A stretch of DNA of 64,000 nucleotides from Margaritifera margaritifera (taxonomy: Eukaryota > Mollusca > Bivalvia > Unionida > Margaritiferidae). The stretch is taken from NCBI GenBank assembly GCA_029931535.1, contig JAQPZY010001621.1:3014001-3078000 (forward strand), in the 5' to 3' direction. Positions 12,130-22,029 of this stretch are shown here, piece by piece. The notes under the pieces are model-generated. The model did not search any database. It saw only the letters and a program-made list of their open reading frames with translations, and was not told where the DNA came from. The translations under genes were made by a program, and so were the position numbers. The number at the start of each line of letters is the position of its first letter. Position 1 is the stretch's first letter.

Positions 12130-13260
12130 GGTGACAACCCTTGAATAGCCATTATTCAAGAGCTGAATCTTGTTCAAAATATTTCCTTTTCATACTTTCA
12201 TGTCAATAAGCGAGTGGTGTATGGGATTTACTTTGTCCATCTGTGTGTGTCCATCTATCTATCTTCCTTGTCCATGCTTTATCCCCTCTACTGCTTCACT
12301 TATTAACATTAAACTTGCACTATGGTTGAACTTGGGACGAGCATGTGTTGTGCACCAAATGGGTCACTGTGACATACTTTCCAGGACTTTTTGAGAACCA
12401 AAACAATGATTAAAAATTGTGTCTGGGATTTAATTACACTACCTTTTCACCTAATGCCATCAAACTGGCACTTAAGGATGGATGTGTATTGCTTACCAGT
12501 GCTAAATTGCAGTGACCTAATTTCCAAAACACATTTAAATTGCTTAAAATTTGTTTTATCATTCCTGTCTGTGCTGTAACTCCTATATATTAAAACATAT
12601 TTAAATAAAACTTGCAGTGTGTGTGCATATTGGGATGAACATATGTTACACACAAAAACTGGATCAATGTACCCTACTTTCCAGAATTTATTAACAATTA
12701 TATTGCTTACATTTTGTATTCATACTATAATGTGAACACTTAACCTATTGTAACAAAACTTCTACTGAGAGTGCAACTTATCATAGGCATGTTTGAAACA
12801 AAATTGGGTCACTAGGATTTGTTTCAAAATTGCTTTAAAAGTTGTGTCCATCCTCCCTGTTTGAGCTGCATTTTTTAGACCACTACATCTATTGATATTA
12901 AACTTACCCTTTTTTGTGTATCTTGGGACGGGATAAATATGTTGCTCACAAACATTGGGTCACTATGAACTACTATTTAGTACCCAAAAAAAGTGGTGAC
13001 AATTATTTCTGGGCTCTACATCAACACCTCTTTACTTATTGCTATAACAAGCACACTTAGAATGCATCTTAGAATTAAAGCATTTCACACATTTCCAGGT
13101 CACAATGACCTTTTTTCCAAAATTTTGAACACTACTCAAAAATGGTTTCTGTGTTCAAATTGTAACACCTTTTAACCTTTTATCACAAATCATGCATGTA
13201 AAATGCATATGGGAAATCAGTTATGTCACATATCCAAAACTGGGTTGTTGAGACCTACAT
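12130..13260 (+). repeat. Degenerate tandem repeat, GGGTCACT family
   Basis: Roughly four to five irregular units share TTAACATTAAACTTGCA-like, CTTGGGACG, TGTTGCNCAC and GGGTCACTRTGA blocks, then TTCCAGRA. They are spaced about 200-320 bp apart. The open frames inside are not conserved between units, so they are not coding. Confidence 0.6.
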
Positions 13261-14164
13261 TCTGTGGTTAGTTGGCCACCCTAAAAGACACTGAGTGATG
13301 TTGCAAAAGTGGAGGTTATCTTTAGAACTCCTGCTCATTAACAACTCTAGTTCACAAGTTCAACTCAAATTTTATGAGTAAGGCATGGAGATAGTCAGGG
13401 GAGGTGTAGCAGGTGCAGTTGCACCGATACAATTTCACCAGATTCAATTTCTAAAATATAGAAAAAAAGACTCAGAATAACACAACTGGTACAACTAATC
13501 AGTTTAAATTCTCCAGTGTCCGTTGCTAACACAATTCCCTTAAGATTTTATTGTATTTAGTATTTTTGATTTTAGAAATGAAGACAACTTCATTAATTTG
13601 CACATAAATGCACCTAAAAAATTTGTTGTATTTCAAAATCAATCTAAATGGGATTGTGCAACATGGCCTAGAGTTTTGTGCAGATTTTGATGTCAGGTTT
13701 TACTCTTTCTCTAAATTTCTGGCATGCTTTATAATTTTCAAGAGCATTGATCTTGGCACATCAAGTACAACTCTAATGGATCTCATACCATTTATTTCAT
13801 ATCACATAAACTGATACACCTAACAAATTTTATTTTGGAGACTCTTGTCTTATTGATGTCAAAAACAATATTTCTTCTACTAATTATCCTTCATAATTGA
13901 AAACAAATGTAATCCCTTTGTTAGATTTGTTTGCACTATCTTCGCCAATAATATTATCAAAATACATGTATGTTGAATTTATATCGATGTCTGAATCCAT
14001 CTTCACCATCAAATAAATAGAAGGCTTGTCCTTTTATTATTTTATTTTATGAGAGAGGGAGATAGAGAGATAGATGTTATAATGTAATCTTTCACTCTGT
14101 AATACTCTTTTAGATGACCTCCATGATTCCATCACAGAACAAATCTATTGCTCAAATACTGTGT
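13261..14164. other. Flank of the LTR element, nothing recognised
   Basis: AT-rich sequence with a short GA-rich run at 14050-14071. I see no gene or clear repeat. Confidence 0.45.
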
Positions 14165-14168
14165 ATAA

Positions 14169-14919
14169 TGTTATGTATGATGTTTATATAATATTATAAA
14201 TATATTAGGAAATTATAAATGTTTCTTCACTTTAATATTTGCTTAAATCTCAATGTTTATCAGGAAAAACATGTTTAACTAGTGTCCTTGAATTAGGTTG
14301 TTTTGATCAATATGTTTTCTCAATTTGAAGGTCAAGGTTGATTTTGTTTACAGTTAGAATTCCATTAAGATGACTCATATTCTAGAACATTCTGTCATGT
14401 GACCAATCTTTATATATGCCATGTTTGGTGGACATTTATTCAGTTTTGACATTACCATCAGTCTTGTAAAGAGCTATTGCAGTTGTGAAAATTCATTCCA
14501 AATTCTAAGAGAGGAATTATTTTAAATATTCATTGGATTATAACAGTGCTCATAAACTTTTGGATTTTGGATTTTTAATTGACAATTTTGGAATTTATGT
14601 GAACTTATTCAGAGATTTTGGAATACTTCATTTTGACTTCAGCACCTCAAGATTTCTAGTACATCAGGACTTTGGAGACCATTAGCACATCTTAACATTC
14701 AAGGACACAGCCGTGAATTCGGAACATTCTATATTTAGGACTTGTGATTAGAACAATCATTCTTATTGGATTATTAGGATTTCAAAACACATTACTGTAA
14801 GTGACTTTTTGATTTTTCATTTTAATTATCTAGTAATAAATTGCTTGTTGATTTTTTACTTGATTTGTTGGTTTCACTTTCTTTCTGTTACATTTTTCTT
14901 AGACCATTGAGTCGTAACA
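14169..14919 (+). repeat. 5' LTR, 751 bp
   Basis: Begins TGTTATG and ends CGTAACA, giving the perfect terminal inverted repeat TGTTA/TAACA. It is the same length as the 3' LTR and differs from it only at 14419 (C versus T at 20355) and 14908 (T versus A at 20844). The first 50 bp are a TA-rich, TATA-like stretch. A polyadenylation signal AATAAA lies at 14835-14840, about 80 bp before the LTR end. Exact U3/R/U5 borders cannot be read from sequence alone. Confidence 0.97.
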
Positions 14920-14924
14920 GAAAT

Positions 14925-14945
14925 TGGGGGCTTGTCTTCCGGGAT
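14925..14945 (+). promoter_or_regulatory. Primer binding site, proline-tRNA-like
   Basis: TGGGGGCTTGTC starts five bases after the LTR end and is followed, two bases later, by CCGGGAT. This resembles the complement of a tRNA-Pro 3' end (TGGGGGCTCGTCCGGGAT). There is one C-to-T change that still allows a G-U pair, and a two-base TT insertion. The identification rests on remembered tRNA-Pro sequence and was not searched. Confidence 0.7.
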
Positions 14946-15086
14946 TGAATTTCTTTAAAGCATATTAGAGATATTAAATTTATCTTTGAAATTCATATTG
15001 ATTTTGTCTTGGAATTTTTTTTTTTGTCTTTGGCAAAGATTTTTAATAGAGAAATTTTTTTTTTGTGAAACCAACAAGCATTTACA

Positions 15087-15400
15087 ATGGCATCTAATGT
15101 TCAGAATTTCATTTCAAAACCTACCCAGGAGGGGTTAGAGTGCATGAGAAAGGATGAGTTGCTCGAGCTTGCCAGAAAATACAGTCTATCTGAGGCAAAA
15201 GTATCATTGACAAAACAGGAGATAAAGATTATTTTAATTCAGTATTTAGTAGGAAAGGGAATTTTTGAAAATAGTGCTTTAAGTTTGAAGAGAAAGCCTG
15301 TATCTGGTTCTGACAGGAAATTAAGGGAATTAGAGTTAAAGAACCAGATTGATTTAGAATTGGCAAAGCTTCAGATTCAGAGAGAGAGAGAGAGAAAGAA
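15087..15400 (+). CDS. gag: gag N-terminal segment, out of frame with the main ORF
   Basis: The ATG at 15087 has a favourable context (TACAATGG) and follows the leader. About 95 residues precede a GA-repeat run. They include a short helical region (DELLELARKYSL) that could be a SAP-like fold. This reading frame stays open to 15677, but beyond the GA run it gives an unlikely Arg/Lys/Cys-rich string. The coiled-coil sequence of the other frame (from about 15392) is the sensible continuation. The two frames differ by the length of the dinucleotide run, so repeat slippage in this copy is the simplest cause. A programmed frameshift cannot be excluded without other copies. Confidence 0.8.
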
Positions 15401-15662
15401 GAGAGGCAGATACAAATGCAGAAGGAAGAGAGGCAGATACAAATGCAGAAAGAAGAGAGGCAGATACAGATGGAGAGAGAAAAAGAAAAGAGGCAGATGG
15501 AGAGACAAAAAGAAGAGAGGCAGTTGGAGAGAGAGAAAGAAGAGAGACAAATGCAGATACAGATGGAGAGAGAGAAAGAAGAGAGGCAAATGCAGATGGA
15601 GAGAGAGAGAGAGAAAGAAGATAGACAAATGCAGATGCAGATGCAAAGAGAAGAAAGGGAAA
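15376..15662 (+). repeat. Purine-rich coiled-coil coding repeat in gag
   Basis: The plus strand is almost all A and G for nearly 290 bp, starting with an AG dinucleotide run near 15379-15395. In the main frame it encodes repeats like MQKEERQIQ and EREKEERQMQ, predicted to form a long charged coiled coil. The low complexity explains the open shadow frames on both strands here. Confidence 0.85.
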
Positions 15663-18600
15663 TGCAATTTAAATTAAGAGAATTAGAACTGGCAAACAGA
15701 GCACACTCCACTCCTTTAAACACAAGTACAGGTTTTGATGTTACTAGATATATTAGGTTAGTACCCCCTTTTCAGGAAAAAGAAGTAGATAAATACTTTC
15801 TTCATTTCGAGAAAATAGCTGAAAACTTGAAATGGCCCAGAGAGCATTGGACTTTGTTGCTACAAAGTGTACTTATTGGCAAAGCTCGTGAAGTCTACAC
15901 TTCACTGTCAGTACAACAAAGCACTGATTATGATGTGGTTAAGGAGTACATCTTGAAAGCTTATGAGTTGGTACCAGAGGCATATCGACAAAGGTTTAGG
16001 AATTGTAGAAAAGAAACTGGACAAACTCATGTCGAATTTGCAAGGGATAAAGAACTATTTGATAGGTGGTGCTCAGCCAAGAAAGTTGATCAAGGTTATG
16101 ATAACCTCCGACAGCTCGTATTAATTGAAGAGTTCAAGAGGTGCATCCATAGTGATGTTAAAACCTATCTTGACGAGCAGAATGTGGAAACTTTGGAAAA
16201 TGCTGCTCGTATGGCTGATGATTATTCCTTGACTCACAAAATTTCATTTGGTAATAAATCGTCCACTCAGCAGTTTTCTGGTAAAAAACCATTTCAATCT
16301 CATTCGAGTACTTCCAAATTTCACAACAGCACAACTGTTAGGAATCAAACATCTGATAAGACTGATCAGAAATCCTTATCTCTTCCTACGTGCACTTATT
16401 GTAAAACGAAAGGGCACGTTATTTCTGATTGCTTCAAGTTGAAAAATAAGCAACAGAGTAAAGACAGAGCTTTTCCAAATGCTCTTATTTCTACGAGGTC
16501 AAGGTCACGGTCTTGTATTGAAAGCAATACATTTGTTGGGTCAAACAAACCCCAGTCTGATTCTATTTTGGAGGCTTATGAACCATTCATGTCAGAAGGT
16601 TCTATATCACTTATTGGTGATTCTGCCAAACCTATCCCAATTAAAATATTAAGGGACACTGGAGCTTCTCAGAGTCTTTTATTATCAGGTACTTTGCCTT
16701 TGTCTGAGGAGTCTTCTTCAAGTGAAAGTGTTCTTGTTCAGGGAGTAGAGTGCGGCTTTGTAAATGTTCCTCTTCATTGTGTAAATTTGGCATCAGACTT
16801 AGTTTCTGGACCTGTGACTGTTGGGGCAGTGACTTCTTTACCCATAGAGGGTGTTCATTTATTACTAGGCAATGACCTAGCTGGAGATAAGGTTGTGGTT
16901 AATCCACTTGTAACTGACAAACCTTGTTTGGATCAGAAAGTTGATCCTGTCGAAACTGAAATCCCTGATTTGTACCCTGCTTGTGCAGTTACTAGAGCTA
17001 TGGCAAAAAGAGCTCTTGAGATTGATGTTGATCAGGATATTATTCCTTTAGCTGACACATGTATTGGTCAGTCTTTTGATGAGGTCACCTTTTCCTCAGG
17101 TATTGATCAATCAAATGGTATTGATCACAGTGATCCTCTTTTGGCAACTCATTCTCTTTGTCCTAATCAGGATGACAAACGACAATCCCTTGTCGTTGAA
17201 CAGGAGCAAGATCCCGAGATATCTTGTTTGTTTCAGAGGGCTATTAGTGAAACTGAAGCCACACAAGTTCCAGTGTGTTACTTTGTGAAAAATGGGGTCC
17301 TTATGAGGAAATGGAGACCACCTGATGTACCCGCTGGTGACGAGTGGTCAGTGAGCTATCAAATTGTTGTTCCTAAGTCATATCGACAGGAAATTCTTAA
17401 TTTAGCCCATGAAACTCCTTTGGCTGGTCATTTAGGAGTCCGTAAGACTTATCACAAGATCTTGAATCATTTTTATTGGCCGAAACTCAAAAGTGATGTT
17501 TCTAAATACTGCAGATCTTGTCACACTTGTCAAATGGTAGGAAAACCCAATCAGAAGATACCTAAGGCTCATTTACAACCTATTCCTGCATTTGATGAAC
17601 CATTTAGTAGAATAATGGTAGACTGTGTTGGTCCTTTACCTAAAACCAAGTCAGGCAACCAATACTTGTTGACCATCATGTGTACATCTACAAGATTTCC
17701 AGAAGCAATTCCTCTGAGAAATATAAAAACTAAAACTATTGTGAAAGCTTTGGTGAAGTTTTTTACACTTGTTGGCCTTCCCAAATCTGTCCAGTCAGAT
17801 CAAGGGTCAAATTTTATGTCTGGAATTTTCCAACAAGTTATGCATGAATTAGGCATCCAACAGTTTAAATCTTCTGCCTATCACCCTGAAAGTCAAGGTG
17901 CTTTGGAAAGATTTCATCAAACTTTGAAGAATATGATTCGATCATATTGCTTTGATACAGAAAAGGATTGGGATGAGGGTGTTCATTTGTTGTTGTTTGC
18001 TGTTAGGGAATCAGTTCAAGAGTCGTTGGGTTTTAGTCCCTTTGAACTAGTTTTTGGTCATACTGTCCGTGGACCATTGAAATTATTGAAAGAGAAACTT
18101 CTTTCAAATGAAGATTCAAAGATTAATCTTCTTGATTATGTCTCTGATTTCAAATACAAATTGTCAAAGGCCTGTGAAGTAGCAAGAACTAATCTTCACA
18201 CTACCCAGTCAAAAATGAAATTAAGGTATGACAGAAATACACAGGAAAGGAGTTTTAAACCTGGTGACAAAGTTCTGGCTCTCTTTCCCATACCTCAAAA
18301 TCCTCTTCAGGCTAAATTTTTTGGTCCTTATACCGTTGAAAAGAAAGTAAATGACTTAAATTATATCATTAACACTCCTGGGAGACGGAAACAGAAACAA
18401 CTTTGTCATATAAATATGTTAAAGGAATATTTTGACAGAGATAGCTCAGCTAATTATTTAGTTAATTTAGTTGTACCTGTCCCACACAGTGAAGATATCA
18501 ACGATGGAGTACGATCAGACTATAGTGACTCTGGTATAACCAATCTTCGGAATTCAGAAATATTGAACAACCTAGACCAGAAACTTTCACATCTACAACA

Positions 18601-19966
18601 ACAGGAAAGAAATGAACTAAAACAGCTATTACATGACTATGAGCACTTGTTTCCTGATGTTCCAACACGAACAAGTAAAATTTATCATGACGTTGACATT
18701 GTAGATTCTGCGCCTGTGAAACAGCATCCTTATAGGATGAATCCTCTCAAACAGAACTATCTGAAGAAAGAAATTCAGTATTTACTGGAGAATGATTTCA
18801 TAGAACCAAGTAAAAGTAACTGGAGTTCACCATGTATTCTTGTTCCCAAGCCAGATAATACATTCCGTATGTGTACTGACTATAGAAAAGTCAACAGTGT
18901 CACCAAAACTGATTCATTTCCAATCCCAAGAAGGGACGATTGCATTGATAAAATTGGAAATGCGGAATATGTCACCAAGTTTGACCTTTTAAAAGGATTC
19001 TGGCAAATTCCACTGACAGAAAGGGCAAAAGAAATTTCAGCATTTGTAACTCCAGATGGACTTTATCAATATAAAGTTATGCCGTTTGGAATGAAAAATT
19101 CGCCTGCAACGTTTCAACGTCTGATGAACATGATAACATTTGGTCTTGATAATTGTGACGCTTATATCGATGACGTCATTATCTACAACAACACCTGGGA
19201 AGATCATTTGGAAACCATTCGAAAATTCTTCGATCGACTCAGCGATGCGAATCTGACAATTAATTTGAGCAAAAGTGAGTTTTGCCATGCTTGTGTCACA
19301 TTTTTAGGACATATTGTGGGACAAGGTCATGTTAAACCTATAGAAGCTAAGGTCAAAGCTATCTCTGAATTTCAAGTTCCAATTTGTAAAAAGCAACTGA
19401 TGCGATTTCTAGGTATGGCTGGATATTATCGGAAATTTTGTTCCAATTTTTCCAAAATTGCTGAACCTTTGACAAGTTTATTGAGTAAGAAAACCAAATT
19501 TCATTGGTCTGACAAGTGTCAGGAATCTTTTGACAAGTTAAAGGCCATGCTTAAGAATGCACCAGTTCTTTCTGCACCAAATTTTAGCCAATCATTTAAA
19601 TTATCTGTTGATGCAAGTGATGTAGGGGTTGGTGGAGTATTGATTCAGGAAGACAAAAGTGGTGTGGATCACCCTGTGTGTTATTTTTCTAAAAAACTAA
19701 ACAAGCATCAGAAAAATTATTCCACAATTGAGAAGGAATGTTTGGCTTTGATATTGGCTTTACAGCATTTTGAAGTGTATGTTACCTCAGCTCTTTCTCC
19801 AATTATTGTGTACAGTGATCACAATCCCCTAACTTTCATCAACAAAATGAAAGATAAAAATCGGAGATTGTTGAGATGGAGTTTGATATTGCAGGAATAT
19901 AACATTGACATCAGACACATCAGGGGAAAAGACAATGTGATTGCAGATGCACTCTCACGTGCCTAG
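15416..19966 (+). CDS. gag-pol: gag-pol polyprotein: capsid, zinc knuckle, PR, IN, RT, RNase H
   Basis: A single open frame of 1516 codons; the first ATG in this frame lies inside the coiled coil. Residues 1-85 are coiled coil, about 106-275 the capsid, of which about 181-275 (YRQRFRN, LVLIEEFKRCI) looks SCAN-like. A zinc knuckle CTYCKTKGHVISDC spans 326-339. The protease DTGA is at 414-417. The integrase H2C2 finger starts at H665; its catalytic acidic residues are D736, D795 and E831 (D-35-E), and a GPY motif lies at 970-972. RT has LVPKPDNTFRMCTDYRKVN, MPFGMKNSPATFQ and the catalytic YIDD at 1250-1253. RNase H starts near DASDVGVGG (D1399), and the frame ends DNVIADALSRA. All active-site residues I can see are intact. 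Gag and Pol are in one frame, with no shift between them. Confidence 0.95.
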   Translation: MQKEERQIQMQKEERQIQMEREKEKRQMERQKEERQLEREKEERQMQIQMEREKEERQMQMEREREKEDRQMQMQMQREEREMQFKLRELELANRAHSTPLNTSTGFDVTRYIRLVPPFQEKEVDKYFLHFEKIAENLKWPREHWTLLLQSVLIGKAREVYTSLSVQQSTDYDVVKEYILKAYELVPEAYRQRFRNCRKETGQTHVEFARDKELFDRWCSAKKVDQGYDNLRQLVLIEEFKRCIHSDVKTYLDEQNVETLENAARMADDYSLTHKISFGNKSSTQQFSGKKPFQSHSSTSKFHNSTTVRNQTSDKTDQKSLSLPTCTYCKTKGHVISDCFKLKNKQQSKDRAFPNALISTRSRSRSCIESNTFVGSNKPQSDSILEAYEPFMSEGSISLIGDSAKPIPIKILRDTGASQSLLLSGTLPLSEESSSSESVLVQGVECGFVNVPLHCVNLASDLVSGPVTVGAVTSLPIEGVHLLLGNDLAGDKVVVNPLVTDKPCLDQKVDPVETEIPDLYPACAVTRAMAKRALEIDVDQDIIPLADTCIGQSFDEVTFSSGIDQSNGIDHSDPLLATHSLCPNQDDKRQSLVVEQEQDPEISCLFQRAISETEATQVPVCYFVKNGVLMRKWRPPDVPAGDEWSVSYQIVVPKSYRQEILNLAHETPLAGHLGVRKTYHKILNHFYWPKLKSDVSKYCRSCHTCQMVGKPNQKIPKAHLQPIPAFDEPFSRIMVDCVGPLPKTKSGNQYLLTIMCTSTRFPEAIPLRNIKTKTIVKALVKFFTLVGLPKSVQSDQGSNFMSGIFQQVMHELGIQQFKSSAYHPESQGALERFHQTLKNMIRSYCFDTEKDWDEGVHLLLFAVRESVQESLGFSPFELVFGHTVRGPLKLLKEKLLSNEDSKINLLDYVSDFKYKLSKACEVARTNLHTTQSKMKLRYDRNTQERSFKPGDKVLALFPIPQNPLQAKFFGPYTVEKKVNDLNYIINTPGRRKQKQLCHINMLKEYFDRDSSANYLVNLVVPVPHSEDINDGVRSDYSDSGITNLRNSEILNNLDQKLSHLQQQERNELKQLLHDYEHLFPDVPTRTSKIYHDVDIVDSAPVKQHPYRMNPLKQNYLKKEIQYLLENDFIEPSKSNWSSPCILVPKPDNTFRMCTDYRKVNSVTKTDSFPIPRRDDCIDKIGNAEYVTKFDLLKGFWQIPLTERAKEISAFVTPDGLYQYKVMPFGMKNSPATFQRLMNMITFGLDNCDAYIDDVIIYNNTWEDHLETIRKFFDRLSDANLTINLSKSEFCHACVTFLGHIVGQGHVKPIEAKVKAISEFQVPICKKQLMRFLGMAGYYRKFCSNFSKIAEPLTSLLSKKTKFHWSDKCQESFDKLKAMLKNAPVLSAPNFSQSFKLSVDASDVGVGGVLIQEDKSGVDHPVCYFSKKLNKHQKNYSTIEKECLALILALQHFEVYVTSALSPIIVYSDHNPLTFINKMKDKNRRLLRWSLILQEYNIDIRHIRGKDNVIADALSRA
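16391..16432 (+). other. CCHC zinc knuckle of the nucleocapsid
   Basis: CX2CX4HX4C spacing is exact (C326, C329, H334, C339 of the main ORF). It is the only knuckle and follows a Ser/Thr/Lys-rich linker. Confidence 0.93.
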
Positions 19967-20095
19967 AAATGTAATATTGCTTGATGTAATTAAGTCCAGT
20001 ATCATAAAACATGTTCTTATGTAATTTTGGTTATTATAGTATTAGATGTATATTCAAAAGAAAGCTTTATTACATAAATCTTTCTTTTTCTTTAT

Positions 20096-20104
20096 GAGGG
20101 GAGG
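20096..20104 (+). other. Polypurine tract for plus-strand priming
   Basis: GAGGGGAGG lies directly before the 3' LTR and follows a T-rich box (TTTCTTTTTCTTTAT), the usual arrangement. Confidence 0.9.
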
Positions 20105-20855
20105 TGTTATGTATGATGTTTATATAATATTATAAATATATTAGGAAATTATAAATGTTTCTTCACTTTAATATTTGCTTAAATCTCAATGTTTATCAGG
20201 AAAAACATGTTTAACTAGTGTCCTTGAATTAGGTTGTTTTGATCAATATGTTTTCTCAATTTGAAGGTCAAGGTTGATTTTGTTTACAGTTAGAATTCCA
20301 TTAAGATGACTCATATTCTAGAACATTCTGTCATGTGACCAATCTTTATATATGTCATGTTTGGTGGACATTTATTCAGTTTTGACATTACCATCAGTCT
20401 TGTAAAGAGCTATTGCAGTTGTGAAAATTCATTCCAAATTCTAAGAGAGGAATTATTTTAAATATTCATTGGATTATAACAGTGCTCATAAACTTTTGGA
20501 TTTTGGATTTTTAATTGACAATTTTGGAATTTATGTGAACTTATTCAGAGATTTTGGAATACTTCATTTTGACTTCAGCACCTCAAGATTTCTAGTACAT
20601 CAGGACTTTGGAGACCATTAGCACATCTTAACATTCAAGGACACAGCCGTGAATTCGGAACATTCTATATTTAGGACTTGTGATTAGAACAATCATTCTT
20701 ATTGGATTATTAGGATTTCAAAACACATTACTGTAAGTGACTTTTTGATTTTTCATTTTAATTATCTAGTAATAAATTGCTTGTTGATTTTTTACTTGAT
20801 TTGTTGGTTTCACTTTCTTTCTGTTACATTTTTCTTAGACCATAGAGTCGTAACA
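20105..20855 (+). repeat. 3' LTR, 751 bp
   Basis: Starts TGTTATG and ends CGTAACA, followed by the ATAA target duplication. It differs from the 5' LTR at two positions (20355 and 20844). The open frame at 20745-20969 that runs out of it is not a gene. Confidence 0.97.
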
Positions 20856-20859
20856 ATAA

Positions 20860-22029
20860 ACATTTGCTTTACTTCTAGAAGAATAAATTACTGTGTATTA
20901 AAACTATTTAATCCCATCAGTGACAGCAGTAGACCATATTATGCTAAGTCAAGCTCTATTTTTAGATGAGGAAACCTCTAAATACGTGGAAGTTTGACCG
21001 CAATATTTGACCGCAAGTTTAAACGCAATATTTAGCCTTTTTAGATTCAACACAAGCTTAATTTCACAATTATTTGACATCTGAATGAAACACAAAAAAA
21101 AACAAATGCAAAATAAAAATTATGACAATTTATAGAGTAGTGCTCCTTTAATGACAGACCACTCAACAAAAGCAGCTTTGCTGGAAACTAAAGCCAGTGA
21201 TGATGGGGTTTACATGTCAGCAATGTCTGCAACAACTATTACATTTGATCCCATTTCCTATACTTTTCACTTAGCACATGCACTGACAAAAAGAGACCAA
21301 AGAGGGCCTGGAATTTCTCATCTGATGATAGCTACCTAGAAGCCAAATGCAAGAGCAGGTGACCAATAAGTCTCAGTAAGGTGCTTTCTGTCAAATTTTG
21401 TTCAAATTCTGTCAACTGGTTATGTAAAAGATCATTTTGTTAAAGAAAAAAGCCTTCATGCCACAACACTTTCTGTCAAATTTGGTAAAATTTTGCTCAG
21501 CAGTTTTTAAAAATTTATTTAAAGTTTTTTATATTTTTAGTAAAGGCAGCCATATTTGAAGATGGATTGGCATCTTTTGTCAAAATATTAAAGGTTTGTA
21601 TACCAAGATGCTATCTGATAGAACACTTTTATTGTTTCATGCTTCATTACTCACATCTGGTAGAACACTGTTATTGGTTCACTCTTGATTGCTCAAGCCA
21701 AAGATTAACTGTTTGCCAGTTGTTCAGGACACATTGTGACATGTATACAGAGTAATCACTACAAATACTGATTTGATTTCTCATGCTGAAGATTCAGTTT
21801 GTCAGTTCAGTACACATTGTGACATAATATATAAGATCACTGAAAACACAGTTTTTGATTGCACTATTTACTTGTTTACACTGTATATAATATATTGTGT
21901 GGCAAGAATACAAGAATATTTTCAATGTGACCTTCTTTTTATTGGTGTGAATATTTTTCAGTGAATCCACTTTTCAAATTTAATGACTGTACAAGCAACA
22001 TTATATAAAAATATATTTGTAGCTTGTAG
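20860..22029 (+). other. Repeat-derived intergenic stretch
   Basis: The part at about 21370-21600 (GCCTTCATGCCACAACAC, TTTAGTAAAGGCAGCCATAT) is related to the tract at 33975-34330, which ends in a Helitron-like hairpin. The rest shows nothing recognisable. Confidence 0.5.

Larger units (their letters stand above)
14169..20855 (+). mobile_element. Ty3/Gypsy-type LTR retrotransposon with integrase before RT (Gmr1-like)
   Basis: A complete 6687-bp element: 5' LTR, primer binding site, gag, protease, integrase, reverse transcriptase, RNase H, purine tract, 3' LTR. ATAA flanks both ends (14165-14168 and 20856-20859), a 4-bp target duplication as expected for Gypsy integrases. The RT (YIDD), integrase (H2C2, D-D-35-E, GPY/F) and RNase H look Gypsy-like, but integrase precedes RT, the order usual in Ty1/copia. 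From known families this combination identifies the Gmr1-like lineage, first described in deuterostomes. There is no envelope frame. LTR identity is 749/751, so the insertion is young. The only visible coding damage is a frame offset at a GA run in gag. Confidence 0.95.
8174..21152. other. 13-kb interval bounded by a perfect inverted repeat next to TTAA
   Basis: TTAA at 8174-8177 is followed by AGGAGCACTACTCTATA (8178-8194). The exact reverse complement occurs at 21132-21148, followed on the plus strand by TTTAA (21148-21152). Both copies are thus TTAA-flanked and face each other, as the ends of a TTAA-targeting element would. Inside lie degenerate tandem repeats and the LTR retrotransposon. 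I see no transposase gene inside. The two ends may instead be remnants of separate elements. Confidence 0.4.

Noticed and set aside
15229..15723. Minus-strand open frames (Ser/Leu/Cys-rich and His/Leu/Phe-rich) over the gag coiled coil
   Set aside because: They are shadows of a nearly pure-purine coding repeat on the plus strand; such low-complexity DNA stays open in several frames.
19967..20095. Envelope or third ORF after pol
   Set aside because: Only about 130 bp separate the pol stop from the purine tract and no frame is open; the element has no env.
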